From UPXZ01 sp035402725 (GTDB lineage Bacteria; Bacteroidota; Bacteroidia; Bacteroidales; Paludibacteraceae): a stretch of DNA of 18,856 bases. Made by a program: the position numbers and the translations under genes. Under the pieces are notes generated by a model. It did not search any database. It was not told where the DNA came from and worked only from the letters and a program-made list of their open reading frames with translations. The stretch covers positions 1-18,856 of the forward strand of contig DAONDU010000031.1 of NCBI GenBank assembly GCA_035402725.1, written 5' to 3'. This document shows positions 1 through 7,086 of the stretch, piece after piece; the first letter of the stretch is position 1; each line of letters opens with the position of its first letter.

Positions 1-859
1 TGTTAGCCAGTTCGTAATCTTTCTGTGCAACAATCAATATTCGCCAGGGAAAATCAGTTTTGGCGTCGCATAAGGCAATGTAAGATTCGCGAGACTTTAC
101 CAAACCCTGAAGTTTGTTATGACCTCCCTGTTCTATTTCTTTGGGATAAGGAGCAAAAACTCCCCTGAGTGAATTTGTACCTGAGCCATTCAGATACATG
201 CCCGGATAGTTGAGCAAGTCGGACTCTGTGATACACATCTTCTTACCGTTTTTGCTTTCAACTACCAATGGCAGAAAAGCCAGTCGTTTAGGATTCCATT
301 CAGCAAGCGGTATGTATTGGTACTGATTCTCAAACGAATTGTTGAACTGTTTTTCAAAAGTATCTTTTCGTCCATTGGAATCATCCACATAAGCCACATA
401 AACTTTCGGATTACCTGCAAAATTGAATACAGCCTGCTCGTTTTCCACCTGAAATGGTTTCTTAAGTCCTGCACTAAAACGGTAAGCAACCCCTTCGTTA
501 TACGCCCTGAAAATGAGATTATAACCTCCTTTGAAACTTAAATTCAGTTCATTGTAATTATCTGAAATCTTGTTTTTCTTATATACGTGAGTTTCAATCA
601 CGTCATTCACTGTTTTATTGGTTGCTTTTGTCAGCCCTGGATTTTCGCCGAATGTGGTTCCATCGGTTAAACGTACTGAAACCGGCGATTTCTCCAGCAA
701 TAAATCTTCCTGATGACTGACAGAGTATTCAATCGTTTTTCCAACGGTTACTTCCGTTGTTATTTTACCATCCGGTGATAATAATTTGAAATTTTTCTGA
801 GCAAAACAGAGGCCACTGAAAGCAATTAAAACCAGCAAAGTAAGTTTGAATTTTTTCAT
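1..859 (-). CDS. Glycoside hydrolase family 97 protein, N-terminal part (cut by the left edge)
   Basis: I translated this strand myself: an uninterrupted frame of about 286 codons runs from the ATG at 859 off the left edge, so the C-terminal part is missing. Residues 1-20 are a Sec signal peptide (basic MKKFK, hydrophobic core, likely cleavage after CFA before QK), so the enzyme is exported. The segment from about residue 27 resembles the GH97 N-terminal beta-sandwich domain, with LLSPDGKI near the start and LIFRAYNEGVAYRF at 115-128, a stretch characteristic of this family. GH97 enzymes (SusB-like) hydrolyse alpha-glucosides or alpha-galactosides in the Bacteroidota periplasm. The catalytic (beta/alpha)8 barrel and its acidic residues lie mostly outside the window, so mechanism and substrate cannot be judged. 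The start is 19 nt downstream of the ftsY stop with no visible terminator between, which suggests co-transcription. Family assignment is from motif recognition only. Confidence 0.82.
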   Translation of the reverse strand, partial: MKKFKLTLLVLIAFSGLCFAQKNFKLLSPDGKITTEVTVGKTIEYSVSHQEDLLLEKSPVSVRLTDGTTFGENPGLTKATNKTVNDVIETHVYKKNKISDNYNELNLSFKGGYNLIFRAYNEGVAYRFSAGLKKPFQVENEQAVFNFAGNPKVYVAYVDDSNGRKDTFEKQFNNSFENQYQYIPLAEWNPKRLAFLPLVVESKNGKKMCITESDLLNYPGMYLNGSGTNSLRGVFAPYPKEIEQGGHNKLQGLVKSRESYIALCDAKTDFPWRILIVAQKDYELAN

Positions 860-878
860 GATTAGTACATGTTAAAAC

Positions 879-1829
879 TTATTCAAACAAGGATGCAACA
901 AATTCTTCTTTATCAAACACCTGTAAATCGGTCATCTTCTCGCCAAGCCCGATGTATTTCACAGGAATTTTGAACTGATCGGAAATGCCGATAACAACTC
1001 CACCTTTGGCTGTACCATCCAGTTTTGTAACTGCAAGTGCATTTACATCGGTGGCTTTGGTAAATTGGCGGGCTTGTTCGTAAGCATTCTGCCCGGTTGA
1101 GCCATCAAGTACCAGCAATATTTCGTGAGGCGCTTCGGGTATTAATTTCTGCATCACGTTACGTATTTTTGTAAGCTCGTTCATCAGGTTTATTTTATTG
1201 TGCAGTCGTCCGGCTGTATCAATAATTACCACATCAGCATTATTTGCTTTTGCCGAAGCGATTGTATCATAAGCTACAGAAGCCGGATCGGCACCCATTT
1301 TCTGTTTGACAACAGGCACCCCTACCCTTTCGCCCCAAATAACAAGCTGCTCCACAGCAGCAGCGCGGAACGTATCGGCAGCACCCAGATATACTTTTTT
1401 GCCTGCTTTTTTGAACTGATAAGCCAGTTTTCCGATTGTAGTGGTTTTACCCACACCGTTCACACCTACCACCATTATCACGTAGGGTGTTGCTGGAAGT
1501 GCATCGTCAAAATCAGTTGCCTTACCGGAGTTGTTTTCCGAAAGCAATCCGGCAATTTCTTCCTTCAGTATTTTGTTGAGTTCGGTAGTATTCAGAAACT
1601 TATCTTTACTCACACGTGCTTCAATCCGCTCGATGATGCGTAAAGTGGTTTCTACGCCCACATCGGAAGTTACAAGAACTTCTTCGAGGTTGTCAAGCAC
1701 CTCTTCATCCACTTTCGACTTACCGGCAATTGCCCTTGTAAGTTTTGAAAAAACGCTTTCTTTTGTTTTTGACAAACCCTGATCGAGCGTTTCCTTTTTT
1801 TCTTTATTAAATAGTCCGAATAGTCCCAT
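879..1829 (-). CDS. ftsY: Signal recognition particle receptor FtsY
   Basis: FtsY is the membrane-associated SRP GTPase that docks ribosome-SRP complexes for co-translational insertion of membrane proteins. Numbered from MGLF (316 aa): an N domain of helices covers about 1-95, then the NG GTPase domain. Visible motifs are the P-loop GVNGVGKTTT at about 122-131, DTFRAAAVEQL at 152-162 (SRP-GTPase insertion box region), DTAGR at 204-208, TKLDGTAKGG at 268-277, and the closing GLGEKMTDLQVFD at 294-306. There is no long acidic A domain, as is usual in Bacteroidota. An in-frame ATG four codons upstream (1841) is possible, but the MGLFGLF start is the family's usual beginning. It lies downstream of the rpmB-rpmG-DUF4295 terminator and probably has its own promoter (element at 1933-1940). 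Identity is very secure. Confidence 0.97.
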   Translation of the reverse strand: MGLFGLFNKEKKETLDQGLSKTKESVFSKLTRAIAGKSKVDEEVLDNLEEVLVTSDVGVETTLRIIERIEARVSKDKFLNTTELNKILKEEIAGLLSENNSGKATDFDDALPATPYVIMVVGVNGVGKTTTIGKLAYQFKKAGKKVYLGAADTFRAAAVEQLVIWGERVGVPVVKQKMGADPASVAYDTIASAKANNADVVIIDTAGRLHNKINLMNELTKIRNVMQKLIPEAPHEILLVLDGSTGQNAYEQARQFTKATDVNALAVTKLDGTAKGGVVIGISDQFKIPVKYIGLGEKMTDLQVFDKEEFVASLFE

Positions 1830-1932
1830 ATTTTCAGTCATTTTTTACCCCGTAAAACAAATAAAAAGAACCGGAAATCAGCAGAATTTCAGCATAAGAC
1901 CGAAGTACAGAATTCCCGAATCCATTTTGTAC

Positions 1933-1940
1933 CAAAGGTA
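1933..1940 (-). promoter_or_regulatory. Candidate -7 element upstream of ftsY
   Basis: On the minus strand this reads TACCTTTG, an exact match to the Bacteroidota -7 consensus TAnnTTTG. It lies between the upstream terminator (1980-2018) and the ftsY start, about 100 nt ahead of the ATG. No TTG is found at the expected 19-21 nt spacing, so the call rests on the -7 box and position alone. Confidence 0.4.
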
Positions 1941-1979
1941 AGTATAATTTTACAAAATTAAATAATTTCGGGTCAAGTT

Positions 1980-2018
1980 CAAAAAAAAAGTCCCTTCATT
2001 TTGAATGAAAGGACTTTT
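1980..2018 (-). terminator. Rho-independent terminator of the rpmB-rpmG-DUF4295 operon
   Basis: Arms 1986-1993 and 2011-2018 (AAAAGTCC/GGACTTTT) pair, followed inwards by a C-A mismatch (1994/2010) and six further pairs, closing on a 3-nt loop at 2001-2003. Read on the minus strand the stem is followed by a run of about nine T. It sits about 30 nt after the DUF4295 stop, which separates this operon from ftsY. Confidence 0.85.
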
Positions 2019-2050
2019 CTTTATAAATACATTGCAAATAATTTACATAC

Positions 2051-2203
2051 TTATTTTGCAATAAAATCTTTTACTTTGTCGTTGTGCACCATTTCTTCCT
2101 GAAAGGTGTATGCACCGGTTTTAGGCGATTTAACCATTTTAATCACCTTGGAGTAGGTACGACCTTCACCACTTTGCAGACTTGCAACCGCTTTCTTTGC
2201 CAT
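2051..2203 (-). CDS. DUF4295-type small protein (50 aa) in the L28/L33 operon
   Basis: A 50-residue frame starts MAKKAVASLQSGEG and ends VKDFIAK with TAA at 2051-2053. It is basic, has no membrane segment or cysteine, and begins 9 nt after the rpmG stop, so it is the third gene of the rpmB-rpmG operon. In Bacteroidota a small protein of this type (DUF4295) is commonly found next to rpmG. Its size, basic character and position make a ribosome-associated role plausible, but that is inference. The operon terminator follows about 30 nt downstream. Confidence 0.85.
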   Translation of the reverse strand: MAKKAVASLQSGEGRTYSKVIKMVKSPKTGAYTFQEEMVHNDKVKDFIAK

Positions 2204-2212
2204 ATCGCTTTA

Positions 2213-2401
2213 TTATTTAATTTCTTTGTGAATAGTCATTTTTTTCAGAATGGGATTGTATTTCTTCAATTCCATACGACCCGGGGTGTTTTTCCTGTTT
2301 TTAGTAGTAATATAACGAGAAGTACCCGGCATACCGCTTTCTTTATGTTCTGTGCATTCCAGAATTACCTGAACTCTTGCTTCTTTTGATTTTTTAGCCA
2401 T
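2213..2401 (-). CDS. rpmG: 50S ribosomal protein L33
   Basis: This 62-aa basic protein of the large ribosomal subunit starts MAKKSKEARVQVILECTEHK. It carries the L33 pattern with SRYITTKNRKNTPGRMELKKYNP at about 28-50 (written here only as a guide to position). Only one cysteine is present (Cys16), so this is the zinc-free form without paired CxxC motifs, as opposed to the zinc-ribbon C+ type. It starts 18 nt after the rpmB stop and is followed at 9 nt by the DUF4295 gene, so the three are transcribed together. Length and sequence are normal for the family. Confidence 0.96.
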   Translation of the reverse strand: MAKKSKEARVQVILECTEHKESGMPGTSRYITTKNRKNTPGRMELKKYNPILKKMTIHKEIK

Positions 2402-2419
2402 TTTGGTTTCCCCCTTTTA

Positions 2420-2659
2420 TTAAACGTATAAATACCCCTTTTTAGCTGCACCCTTTATGGCTGCATCCAGACCAATTTTATTGATGGTACGTAATCCGGC
2501 AGCCGAAATCTTCAGGCTGATCCACATATCCTGTTCTACCCAATAGAATTTTTTGGTGAACAAATTCACATCAAAAGTACGTTTGGTATGACGTTTTGAG
2601 TGTGATACATTGCATCCACCCATTGCTTTTTTACCGGTAATTTGACAAATCTTTGACAT
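2420..2659 (-). CDS. rpmB: 50S ribosomal protein L28
   Basis: This 79-aa protein of the large subunit begins MSKICQITGKKAMGGCNVSHS and continues with the conserved SKRHTKRTFDVNLF region at about 19-34, then RTINKIGLDAA at 57-67. The length is usual for the family. Cys5 and Cys16 are present but a full zinc-binding set is not. It is the first gene of the rpmB-rpmG-DUF4295 operon and has a well-formed Bacteroidota promoter about 50 nt upstream (2709-2739). Confidence 0.97.
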   Translation of the reverse strand: MSKICQITGKKAMGGCNVSHSKRHTKRTFDVNLFTKKFYWVEQDMWISLKISAAGLRTINKIGLDAAIKGAAKKGYLYV

Positions 2660-2708
2660 CGCTGTATCTCTTTAATTTTTTTCTATATTTTTTCTCAAAA
2701 ACAGTGTG

Positions 2709-2739
2709 CAAAAGTATTGATTTTTTTTCTTTCACACAA
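2709..2739 (-). promoter_or_regulatory. Promoter of rpmB (Bacteroidota -33/-7 type)
   Basis: Minus strand: -33 TTG at 2739-2737, a 20-nt A-rich spacer, and -7 TACTTTTG at 2716-2709. Both boxes match the Bacteroidota primary-sigma consensus (TTG-N19-21-TAnnTTTG). Transcription would start near 2702, giving a leader of roughly 45 nt before the rpmB ATG. Confidence 0.75.
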
Positions 2740-2845
2740 GTTTTTTCTGTTTATATTTCAAATTTTCTGCCCAAAAATAAATTCAGGATATTCAATAAAC
2801 TTATTATCAGACAAATAAACACCAAATTGATTTCAAAAATAAATT

Positions 2846-4078
2846 TCAAATAAGCTCGTTGAGTATCATTAATGCTGCCATCGTACTCCGCTCAATAAAG
2901 TTCTCGCGGTTAAGGTTTCCGAAAGTGAAACAACGGCTTATCATACACTCTTTTGAACATGCAGCTATCCAGATTGTGCCTACAGGTTTTTCTTCTGTCC
3001 CTCCGGATGGGCCGGCAATACCGGTTGTTGACACGGCAAGGTCTGCCTGAGTTAATTTTCTCACACCTTCTGCCATTTGTTCAGCCACTTCCCTGCTCAC
3101 TGCTCCATGCTGCATCAGATCATCGGGCGAGACACCCAGTGCTTTAATTTTCACATCATTGTGATAAGCTACGACCGAACCTTTGAAGCATTCCGAAACG
3201 TCCGGAATCAATGTAAGCCGGTGAGCTATATTTCCTCCTGTACAACTTTCGGCTATCGAAACTGTCAGTCCTGAATTTTTCAGTTTTTCAAAAATTATTT
3301 TTTCTATCGGTTTATCTTCGTATGAAAAAATACTTTCACCCAAAATGTGATTTAATGTTTCTATCTGCTGATTCAGGGCAAATTCAAGCTTCAAAGCATC
3401 AGACGAGACACCGCTCAGACGCAATTTTACAATACCAAAGTTGGGCAAATAAGCCAGTTTAATAAAATCCGGCAATGAGCTTTCCCAGTCAGTGAGTTTG
3501 ATGGCAAGCTGAGATTCCGGAATGCCATAAACCTGAACAGTTTTATGTATTATTACAGGCGTTTTAAAGTGTTTCTGCATTCGGGGTATGACCTCATCAC
3601 TCATTACTTTTTTCATTTCATGAGGTACACCTGGCATAGAAACTACCACTTTACCTTCTTTTTCGAACCAGGTAATCGGAGCTGAACCGGCCCTGTTCTG
3701 GATGACAATGCTGTTTTCCGGAACCATTGCCTGCGATCGGGTCAGTTCATTCATCACATTCTGACGTGTGTGATAGAGTTCCCGAATATTCTGAAGCACC
3801 TTCTCATCGAATACCAGTCTGGTATTAAAATAATCGCAAAGTGTCTGTTTTGTAATATCATCCTTGGTAGGTCCGAGACCCCCGGTTATCAGCACTACCT
3901 GTGCACGTCCAAGGGCTTCATCGAGCGCTTTTTTGATATGAGCAGCATCATCATGAACAGATGTAATCTGTACAATCTGAAATCCGGCATTATTGAGCTC
4001 TGTAGCCATCCACGCTGAATTGGTGTCCACAATCTGCCCAATCAGGATTTCATCACCAATCGTAATAATTTCGACCAT
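2846..4078 (-). CDS. cinA: CinA family protein (nicotinamide-nucleotide amidohydrolase/damage-inducible protein)
   Basis: This 410-aa two-domain CinA has the usual full length. Residues 1 to about 170 form the MoaB/MogA-like (COG1058) domain with TIGDEILIGQIVDTN at 6-20, ITGGLGPTKDD at 64-74 and SMPGVPHEMKKVM at 147-159. Residues about 255-410 form the PncC-type NMN amidohydrolase domain with AESCTGG at 276-282 (the Ser277 region is the likely nucleophile) and TTGIAGPSGGTEEKPVGT at 351-368. Known members deamidate nicotinamide mononucleotide in pyridine-nucleotide salvage, and some have ADP-ribose pyrophosphatase activity from the N-terminal domain. It is the last gene of the TRIC-DUF3109-cinA group, starting 70 nt after the DUF3109 stop. 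The competence/DNA-damage link in the name comes from Gram-positive species and need not apply here. Confidence 0.95.
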   Translation of the reverse strand: MVEIITIGDEILIGQIVDTNSAWMATELNNAGFQIVQITSVHDDAAHIKKALDEALGRAQVVLITGGLGPTKDDITKQTLCDYFNTRLVFDEKVLQNIRELYHTRQNVMNELTRSQAMVPENSIVIQNRAGSAPITWFEKEGKVVVSMPGVPHEMKKVMSDEVIPRMQKHFKTPVIIHKTVQVYGIPESQLAIKLTDWESSLPDFIKLAYLPNFGIVKLRLSGVSSDALKLEFALNQQIETLNHILGESIFSYEDKPIEKIIFEKLKNSGLTVSIAESCTGGNIAHRLTLIPDVSECFKGSVVAYHNDVKIKALGVSPDDLMQHGAVSREVAEQMAEGVRKLTQADLAVSTTGIAGPSGGTEEKPVGTIWIAACSKECMISRCFTFGNLNRENFIERSTMAALMILNELI

Positions 4079-4148
4079 ATAATTTTCCTGATATTTCCTG
4101 AAGCAGGAGTTTATAATCTTTCTTTAATATCTTTTTTTTGCCAGCCTG

Positions 4149-4745
4149 TCATTGCATATCCATACCGGACAAATCAGAGTGAGCCAGCTCATTTGCAGCA
4201 AATTCCACCTGTTCGTACCATTCGACCCCGAATTTACGTATCAGGGGTTCTTTCAGAAATTTGTAAACAGGCACATTATTTATTTTTCCGAGTGAGCGGG
4301 CACATTCGCACACACTCCATTTATGAATGTTTACAGCTGTAAATTCCTTGTATTTTTGCAACCTAACCGGATACAAATGACATGAAACCGGCTTGTAAAA
4401 ATCAATTTTACCTTCGCGGTACGCTTTCTCAACAGCACATTTACAGACACCATTTTCGTCCGTATAAGTAAACACACATTCACGTCCGTTGACTATCGAA
4501 GTAACAGGTTCATCATCTTCATCAATATAATATACGCCTTGTTTATCAATCAGATTCCGCGCCACTTCCGATAAGTCCTCACTGATTTCTGGCAAGATTG
4601 CTTCCAGGATATCAATTTCTTCCCATTCCAGTGGAGCTCCCGAATCGCCTTCAATACAACAAATTCCTTTGCAGGATGCCAGATCACAGAGAAATCTTTC
4701 CTCAAAAAGTTCAAGGCTTATAACCGTATCATTTATCTGAATCAT
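4149..4745 (-). CDS. DUF3109 family cysteine-rich protein
   Basis: This 198-aa soluble protein has ten cysteines: Cys20, 25, 29 and 30 in the N-terminal CDLASCKGICC stretch, Cys90, Cys101 and 103 (CKC), Cys122 in PVSCHLYPVR, and Cys146 and 148 (CEC). The block CKGICCIEGDSGAPL followed by an acidic EEI region is the hallmark of DUF3109, related to the Fe/Zn-chelating CxxxCxxCC (YkgJ-like) proteins. The spacing strongly suggests metal or Fe-S cluster binding, but no reaction is known. It has no signal peptide or membrane segment, so it is cytoplasmic. It starts 3 nt after the TRIC-type channel stop and is probably translationally coupled to it. The family call is good; the function is unknown. 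Confidence 0.88.
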   Translation of the reverse strand: MIQINDTVISLELFEERFLCDLASCKGICCIEGDSGAPLEWEEIDILEAILPEISEDLSEVARNLIDKQGVYYIDEDDEPVTSIVNGRECVFTYTDENGVCKCAVEKAYREGKIDFYKPVSCHLYPVRLQKYKEFTAVNIHKWSVCECARSLGKINNVPVYKFLKEPLIRKFGVEWYEQVEFAANELAHSDLSGMDMQ

Positions 4746-4748
4746 CTT

Positions 4749-5387
4749 CTAATCTTCTTTATTTTTTCTAAAATCTTCATGGGCTTTCAACACTGGTAAA
4801 CTAATATGATATTTCACAGCAAGTATTCTGGTTAAAATAACCGAAATGGCAGCGACAGTCTGAGTTACAACGGGAGAAAAATTGAGTTTGAAACATATGA
4901 AGTAAAAAACGCCACCCACGACACATGCCAGCGCATATATATCTTTCCGGAAAATAAGCGGAACCTCATTAATAAGAATATCACGTATCACACCGCCCAC
5001 CGAACCGGTAATCATGCCCATAAGAATTGCTACCCAGAATGGGAAACCAAGTTCAAGCGTTTTATCAATTCCTACAACCACAAAAAGCCCCAAACCGATA
5101 GCATCAAAAATAAAAAATGTATTGTGGAGCCGTATGACATATTTTCCTAAAAAAATCACAAACAGTAGCGCGAAGCCGGTTACGACCAGGTAAGAAGACT
5201 GTAACATCCAGAAAGGAGTAAGATCGAGCAGTAAATCGCGGGTGGTTCCGCCTCCAATGGCAGTAACAAGACCAACAACATACGCGCCGAACCAGTCAAA
5301 CCGCTTGGCAGAAGCAAGTCGCATACCACTGATTGCAAATGCAAAAGTACCTAAATAGTCAATTATATTAATAAAAGTCAGATTCAT
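4749..5387 (-). CDS. Trimeric intracellular cation (TRIC) channel family membrane protein
   Basis: This 212-aa integral membrane protein has about seven hydrophobic segments and the internal duplication of PF03458 (formerly UPF0126; YicG/YadS-like). Repeat 1 has GTFAFAISG at 13-21 and GGGTTRD at 45-51; repeat 2 has FDAIGLGLF at 94-102 and GGVIRD at 131-136. Bacterial members form homotrimeric cation channels. I chose the ATG at 5387. A longer frame from TTG at 5408 would begin inside the loop of the secG terminator and add eight implausible residues. The start lies only 6 nt after that terminator's T-tract, so the ribosome-binding region overlaps the terminator. It heads the group TRIC-DUF3109-cinA (3-nt gap to DUF3109). 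No separate promoter was recognised. Confidence 0.88.
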   Translation of the reverse strand: MNLTFINIIDYLGTFAFAISGMRLASAKRFDWFGAYVVGLVTAIGGGTTRDLLLDLTPFWMLQSSYLVVTGFALLFVIFLGKYVIRLHNTFFIFDAIGLGLFVVVGIDKTLELGFPFWVAILMGMITGSVGGVIRDILINEVPLIFRKDIYALACVVGGVFYFICFKLNFSPVVTQTVAAISVILTRILAVKYHISLPVLKAHEDFRKNKED

Positions 5388-5392
5388 AGAAC

Positions 5393-5427
5393 AAAAAAAG
5401 CGTATCAAAAAGTATCTTGATACGCTT
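5393..5427 (-). terminator. Rho-independent terminator downstream of secG
   Basis: A perfect 10-bp stem, AAGCGTATCA (5398-5407) with TGATACGCTT (5418-5427), closes a 10-nt loop. Read on the minus strand it is followed by an uninterrupted T-tract (5399-5393). It lies 20 nt past the secG stop and closes the sigma-54 activator-lptE-secG operon. Its 3' end is only 6 nt ahead of the ATG of the TRIC-type gene. Confidence 0.88.
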
Positions 5428-5446
5428 ATATTATACTTAATTCGTA

Positions 5447-5860
5447 TTACTTCTTTTCTGGTTGTGCTGCCGGTTGTGCTGCCGGTTCTTCTTTAGGAGT
5501 TTCAGTAGCAGTAGCAGCCTGTTTTTCCTGTGCAGGAGCTGTTTCACCAAAATTCGGTGTTGCTGTTTTTTGCTGCATTTGTTTGTTCAGATCCAGAGAT
5601 TGTTCTTTGATTTCAGAATCATTGACTTCTTTTGGTGCATTTGATTTAACGCCTACAGTGATAATCGATAAAACTACGATTGCTGCGGCTAATCCCCAGG
5701 TTGCTTTTTCAAGAAAATCGGTAGTTTTTCGAACACCCATAATCTGATTGGACGATTGAAAACCTGCAGCCAGACCTCCGCCTTTGGAATTCTGCACCAA
5801 CACGATCAGAGTAAGTAATAACGAGAAAATGACAATTAAAATGATTAAAAAAACGTACAT
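5447..5860 (-). CDS. secG: Preprotein translocase subunit SecG
   Basis: SecG is the small auxiliary subunit of the SecYEG inner-membrane translocon. This 137-aa protein has two transmembrane helices (about 2-22 and 53-71) flanking the family signature NSKGGGLAAGF at 24-34 and the ATWGLAA helix start. The tail from about 72 to 137 is a hydrophilic, low-complexity cytoplasmic or periplasmic extension rich in Q, A, P, K and E, longer than in E. coli SecG but common in Bacteroidota. The tail ends in two tandem AAQP units encoded by a 12-bp DNA repeat. It starts 12 nt after the upstream conserved gene and is the last gene of its operon, followed by a strong terminator. Confidence 0.95.
   Translation of the reverse strand: MYVFLIILIVIFSLLLTLIVLVQNSKGGGLAAGFQSSNQIMGVRKTTDFLEKATWGLAAAIVVLSIITVGVKSNAPKEVNDSEIKEQSLDLNKQMQQKTATPNFGETAPAQEKQAATATETPKEEPAAQPAAQPEKK
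5460..5483. repeat. Two-copy 12-bp tandem repeat in the secG tail
   Basis: GGTTGTGCTGCC occurs twice head to tail (5460-5471, 5472-5483), in frame, encoding repeated AAQP near the SecG C-terminus. Being in frame, copy-number change would only lengthen or shorten the disordered tail. Confidence 0.85.
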
Positions 5861-5872
5861 AATGAGTTTATT

Positions 5873-6535
5873 TTATAAGTTCTGTATAATTTTTTCTAAA
5901 AATCGAATTTGGTCTGCAAAGTAAATACTTTTTTTCGGATTATTAAAATTTAATTCTTTCAATATTTCTAATGCTTCCTTATATTTTTTTGCTTTAATAT
6001 ATTTTTTTGCTTCCAGTTCGAGTTCTTCCGGACTTTTGCCGGATAATTTCCCGGTTATCTGATCTTTTTTTTCGATCGACAAATCAGGAGATATTTCAAC
6101 ATTTAGACTATCCGAAATTTCCGTTATCGTTTCTTTTTCTGAGTTACCGGGTTGCAGCATTTCGCGTGCAGCTTTCAGGCGTTCAGCCAGCAATCGCAGC
6201 GTATTTTGGTTATTCTCACCCTTGTTATCAATCGCACCGAGCATATCGAAGTAACTGCCTGAAGAATTCCCTGATCTTTCTTTTTTTCCATCCGTTTTCA
6301 ATTCTTCTGGGTGTATAAAAAAATACAGATTTCTGCGACTTGAAGACTGTACTGCAGTACGTTTCAATTCATTCCCGTAATAAATACTGTTAGAATTATA
6401 TAGTGCTTTGAGGTACAGCCATCGTCCGATACTAAAATACGGATACTGATTTACAAGTTCCTTTAAAACCGGAACCTGTTCACCAGTCAACATATCAGGC
6501 TGCTGTATTTTATCTATGAAATCGTCGTAAGTCAT
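5873..6535 (-). CDS. Conserved protein of unknown function between lptE and secG, TPR-like C-terminus
   Basis: This is a 220-aa, hydrophilic, cytoplasmic-looking protein with no signal peptide or membrane segment. The N-terminal region (about 1-75) has the pattern QYPYFSIGRWLYLKALY at 30-46 followed by an arginine/tyrosine-rich stretch ending FFIHPEEL. I recognise this as a conserved Bacteroidota hypothetical commonly encoded in this operon. The middle (about 80-165) is charged and probably disordered. The C-terminus (about 170-220) looks like one or two tetratricopeptide-like helical hairpins, with AKKYIKAKKYKEALEIL in the first. I start at ATG 6535. A longer frame begins at TTG 6565 and would overlap the end of lptE. 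It starts 16 nt after lptE and ends 12 nt before secG. No biochemical function can be assigned; a scaffold role is inference from the TPR-like helices. Confidence 0.8.
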   Translation of the reverse strand: MTYDDFIDKIQQPDMLTGEQVPVLKELVNQYPYFSIGRWLYLKALYNSNSIYYGNELKRTAVQSSSRRNLYFFIHPEELKTDGKKERSGNSSGSYFDMLGAIDNKGENNQNTLRLLAERLKAAREMLQPGNSEKETITEISDSLNVEISPDLSIEKKDQITGKLSGKSPEELELEAKKYIKAKKYKEALEILKELNFNNPKKSIYFADQIRFLEKIIQNL

Positions 6536-6551
6536 TATCCGATCAGAATAT

Positions 6552-7076
6552 TTACCACTTGGCAACTGTGTCGTTGTAAATTTTATCTACAATTTCGTCC
6601 ACCATTATTTTTACCAGTTCAGCTTCCACATCATTTAGCATCAGATTACTGTCAAACATCTGAGAAGCTGAGTATTTTGTTTCAAAATCATCTTCAGGCT
6701 TTTTATTGTTGGTAAAACGAACATTTATAGTAAGTGTAAGTTTAGTTTCTGACGCAAATGAGGATTCTGCACTGATAGCCATTGAGGTTAGCTGGTAACC
6801 GACAATCTCACCCTCGATATGCATATCACCACCACGCGACAGCATCTGCAAACGGGTGGATCGGGTATATTTATCTTTCATGGTTTCCACAAAAGTCTGC
6901 GACAAGGTGGGATTAACCAGGTCAGCATTATTCGGGAAGTCGGAAATGGAAATACTTTTAATTTTGGTGTAATCTAATGTTCCGCTCTTAAAACCGTATG
7001 TCACAGCACAACCATTAAGAATAAAAGCAACAGAAAACAAACTTAAAAAAACTATCAGTTTATTTATTTTTTTCAT
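6552..7076 (-). CDS. lptE: LPS-assembly lipoprotein LptE family protein
   Basis: LptE is the outer-membrane lipoprotein that plugs the LptD barrel and helps insert lipopolysaccharide into the outer leaflet. This 174-aa protein has a lipoprotein signal peptide: basic MKKINK, a hydrophobic stretch to about residue 20, and a lipobox LNGC with the acylated Cys23. After it comes AVTYGFKSGTL, the usual start of Bacteroidota LptE, then a region giving beta-strands (for example MHIEGEIVGYQLTSMAI, then TLTINVRF). I start at ATG 7076 because the longer frame to 7157 would put 27 residues before the signal peptide and overlap the upstream gene. It begins 10 nt after the sigma-54 activator stop, so it is the second gene of the operon. 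Confidence 0.9.
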   Translation of the reverse strand: MKKINKLIVFLSLFSVAFILNGCAVTYGFKSGTLDYTKIKSISISDFPNNADLVNPTLSQTFVETMKDKYTRSTRLQMLSRGGDMHIEGEIVGYQLTSMAISAESSFASETKLTLTINVRFTNNKKPEDDFETKYSASQMFDSNLMLNDVEAELVKIMVDEIVDKIYNDTVAKW

Positions 7077-7086
7077 TTTAATTATA

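Noticed and set aside
1200..1643. 147-aa open frame on the plus strand opposite ftsY
   Set aside because: It is antisense to the FtsY GTPase domain, with no recognisable motifs and a composition of a shadow frame.
5873..6565. Longer version of the unknown gene starting at TTG 6565
   Set aside because: It overlaps the end of lptE, whereas the ATG at 6535 gives a normal 16-nt gap and a start consistent with homologues I recall.
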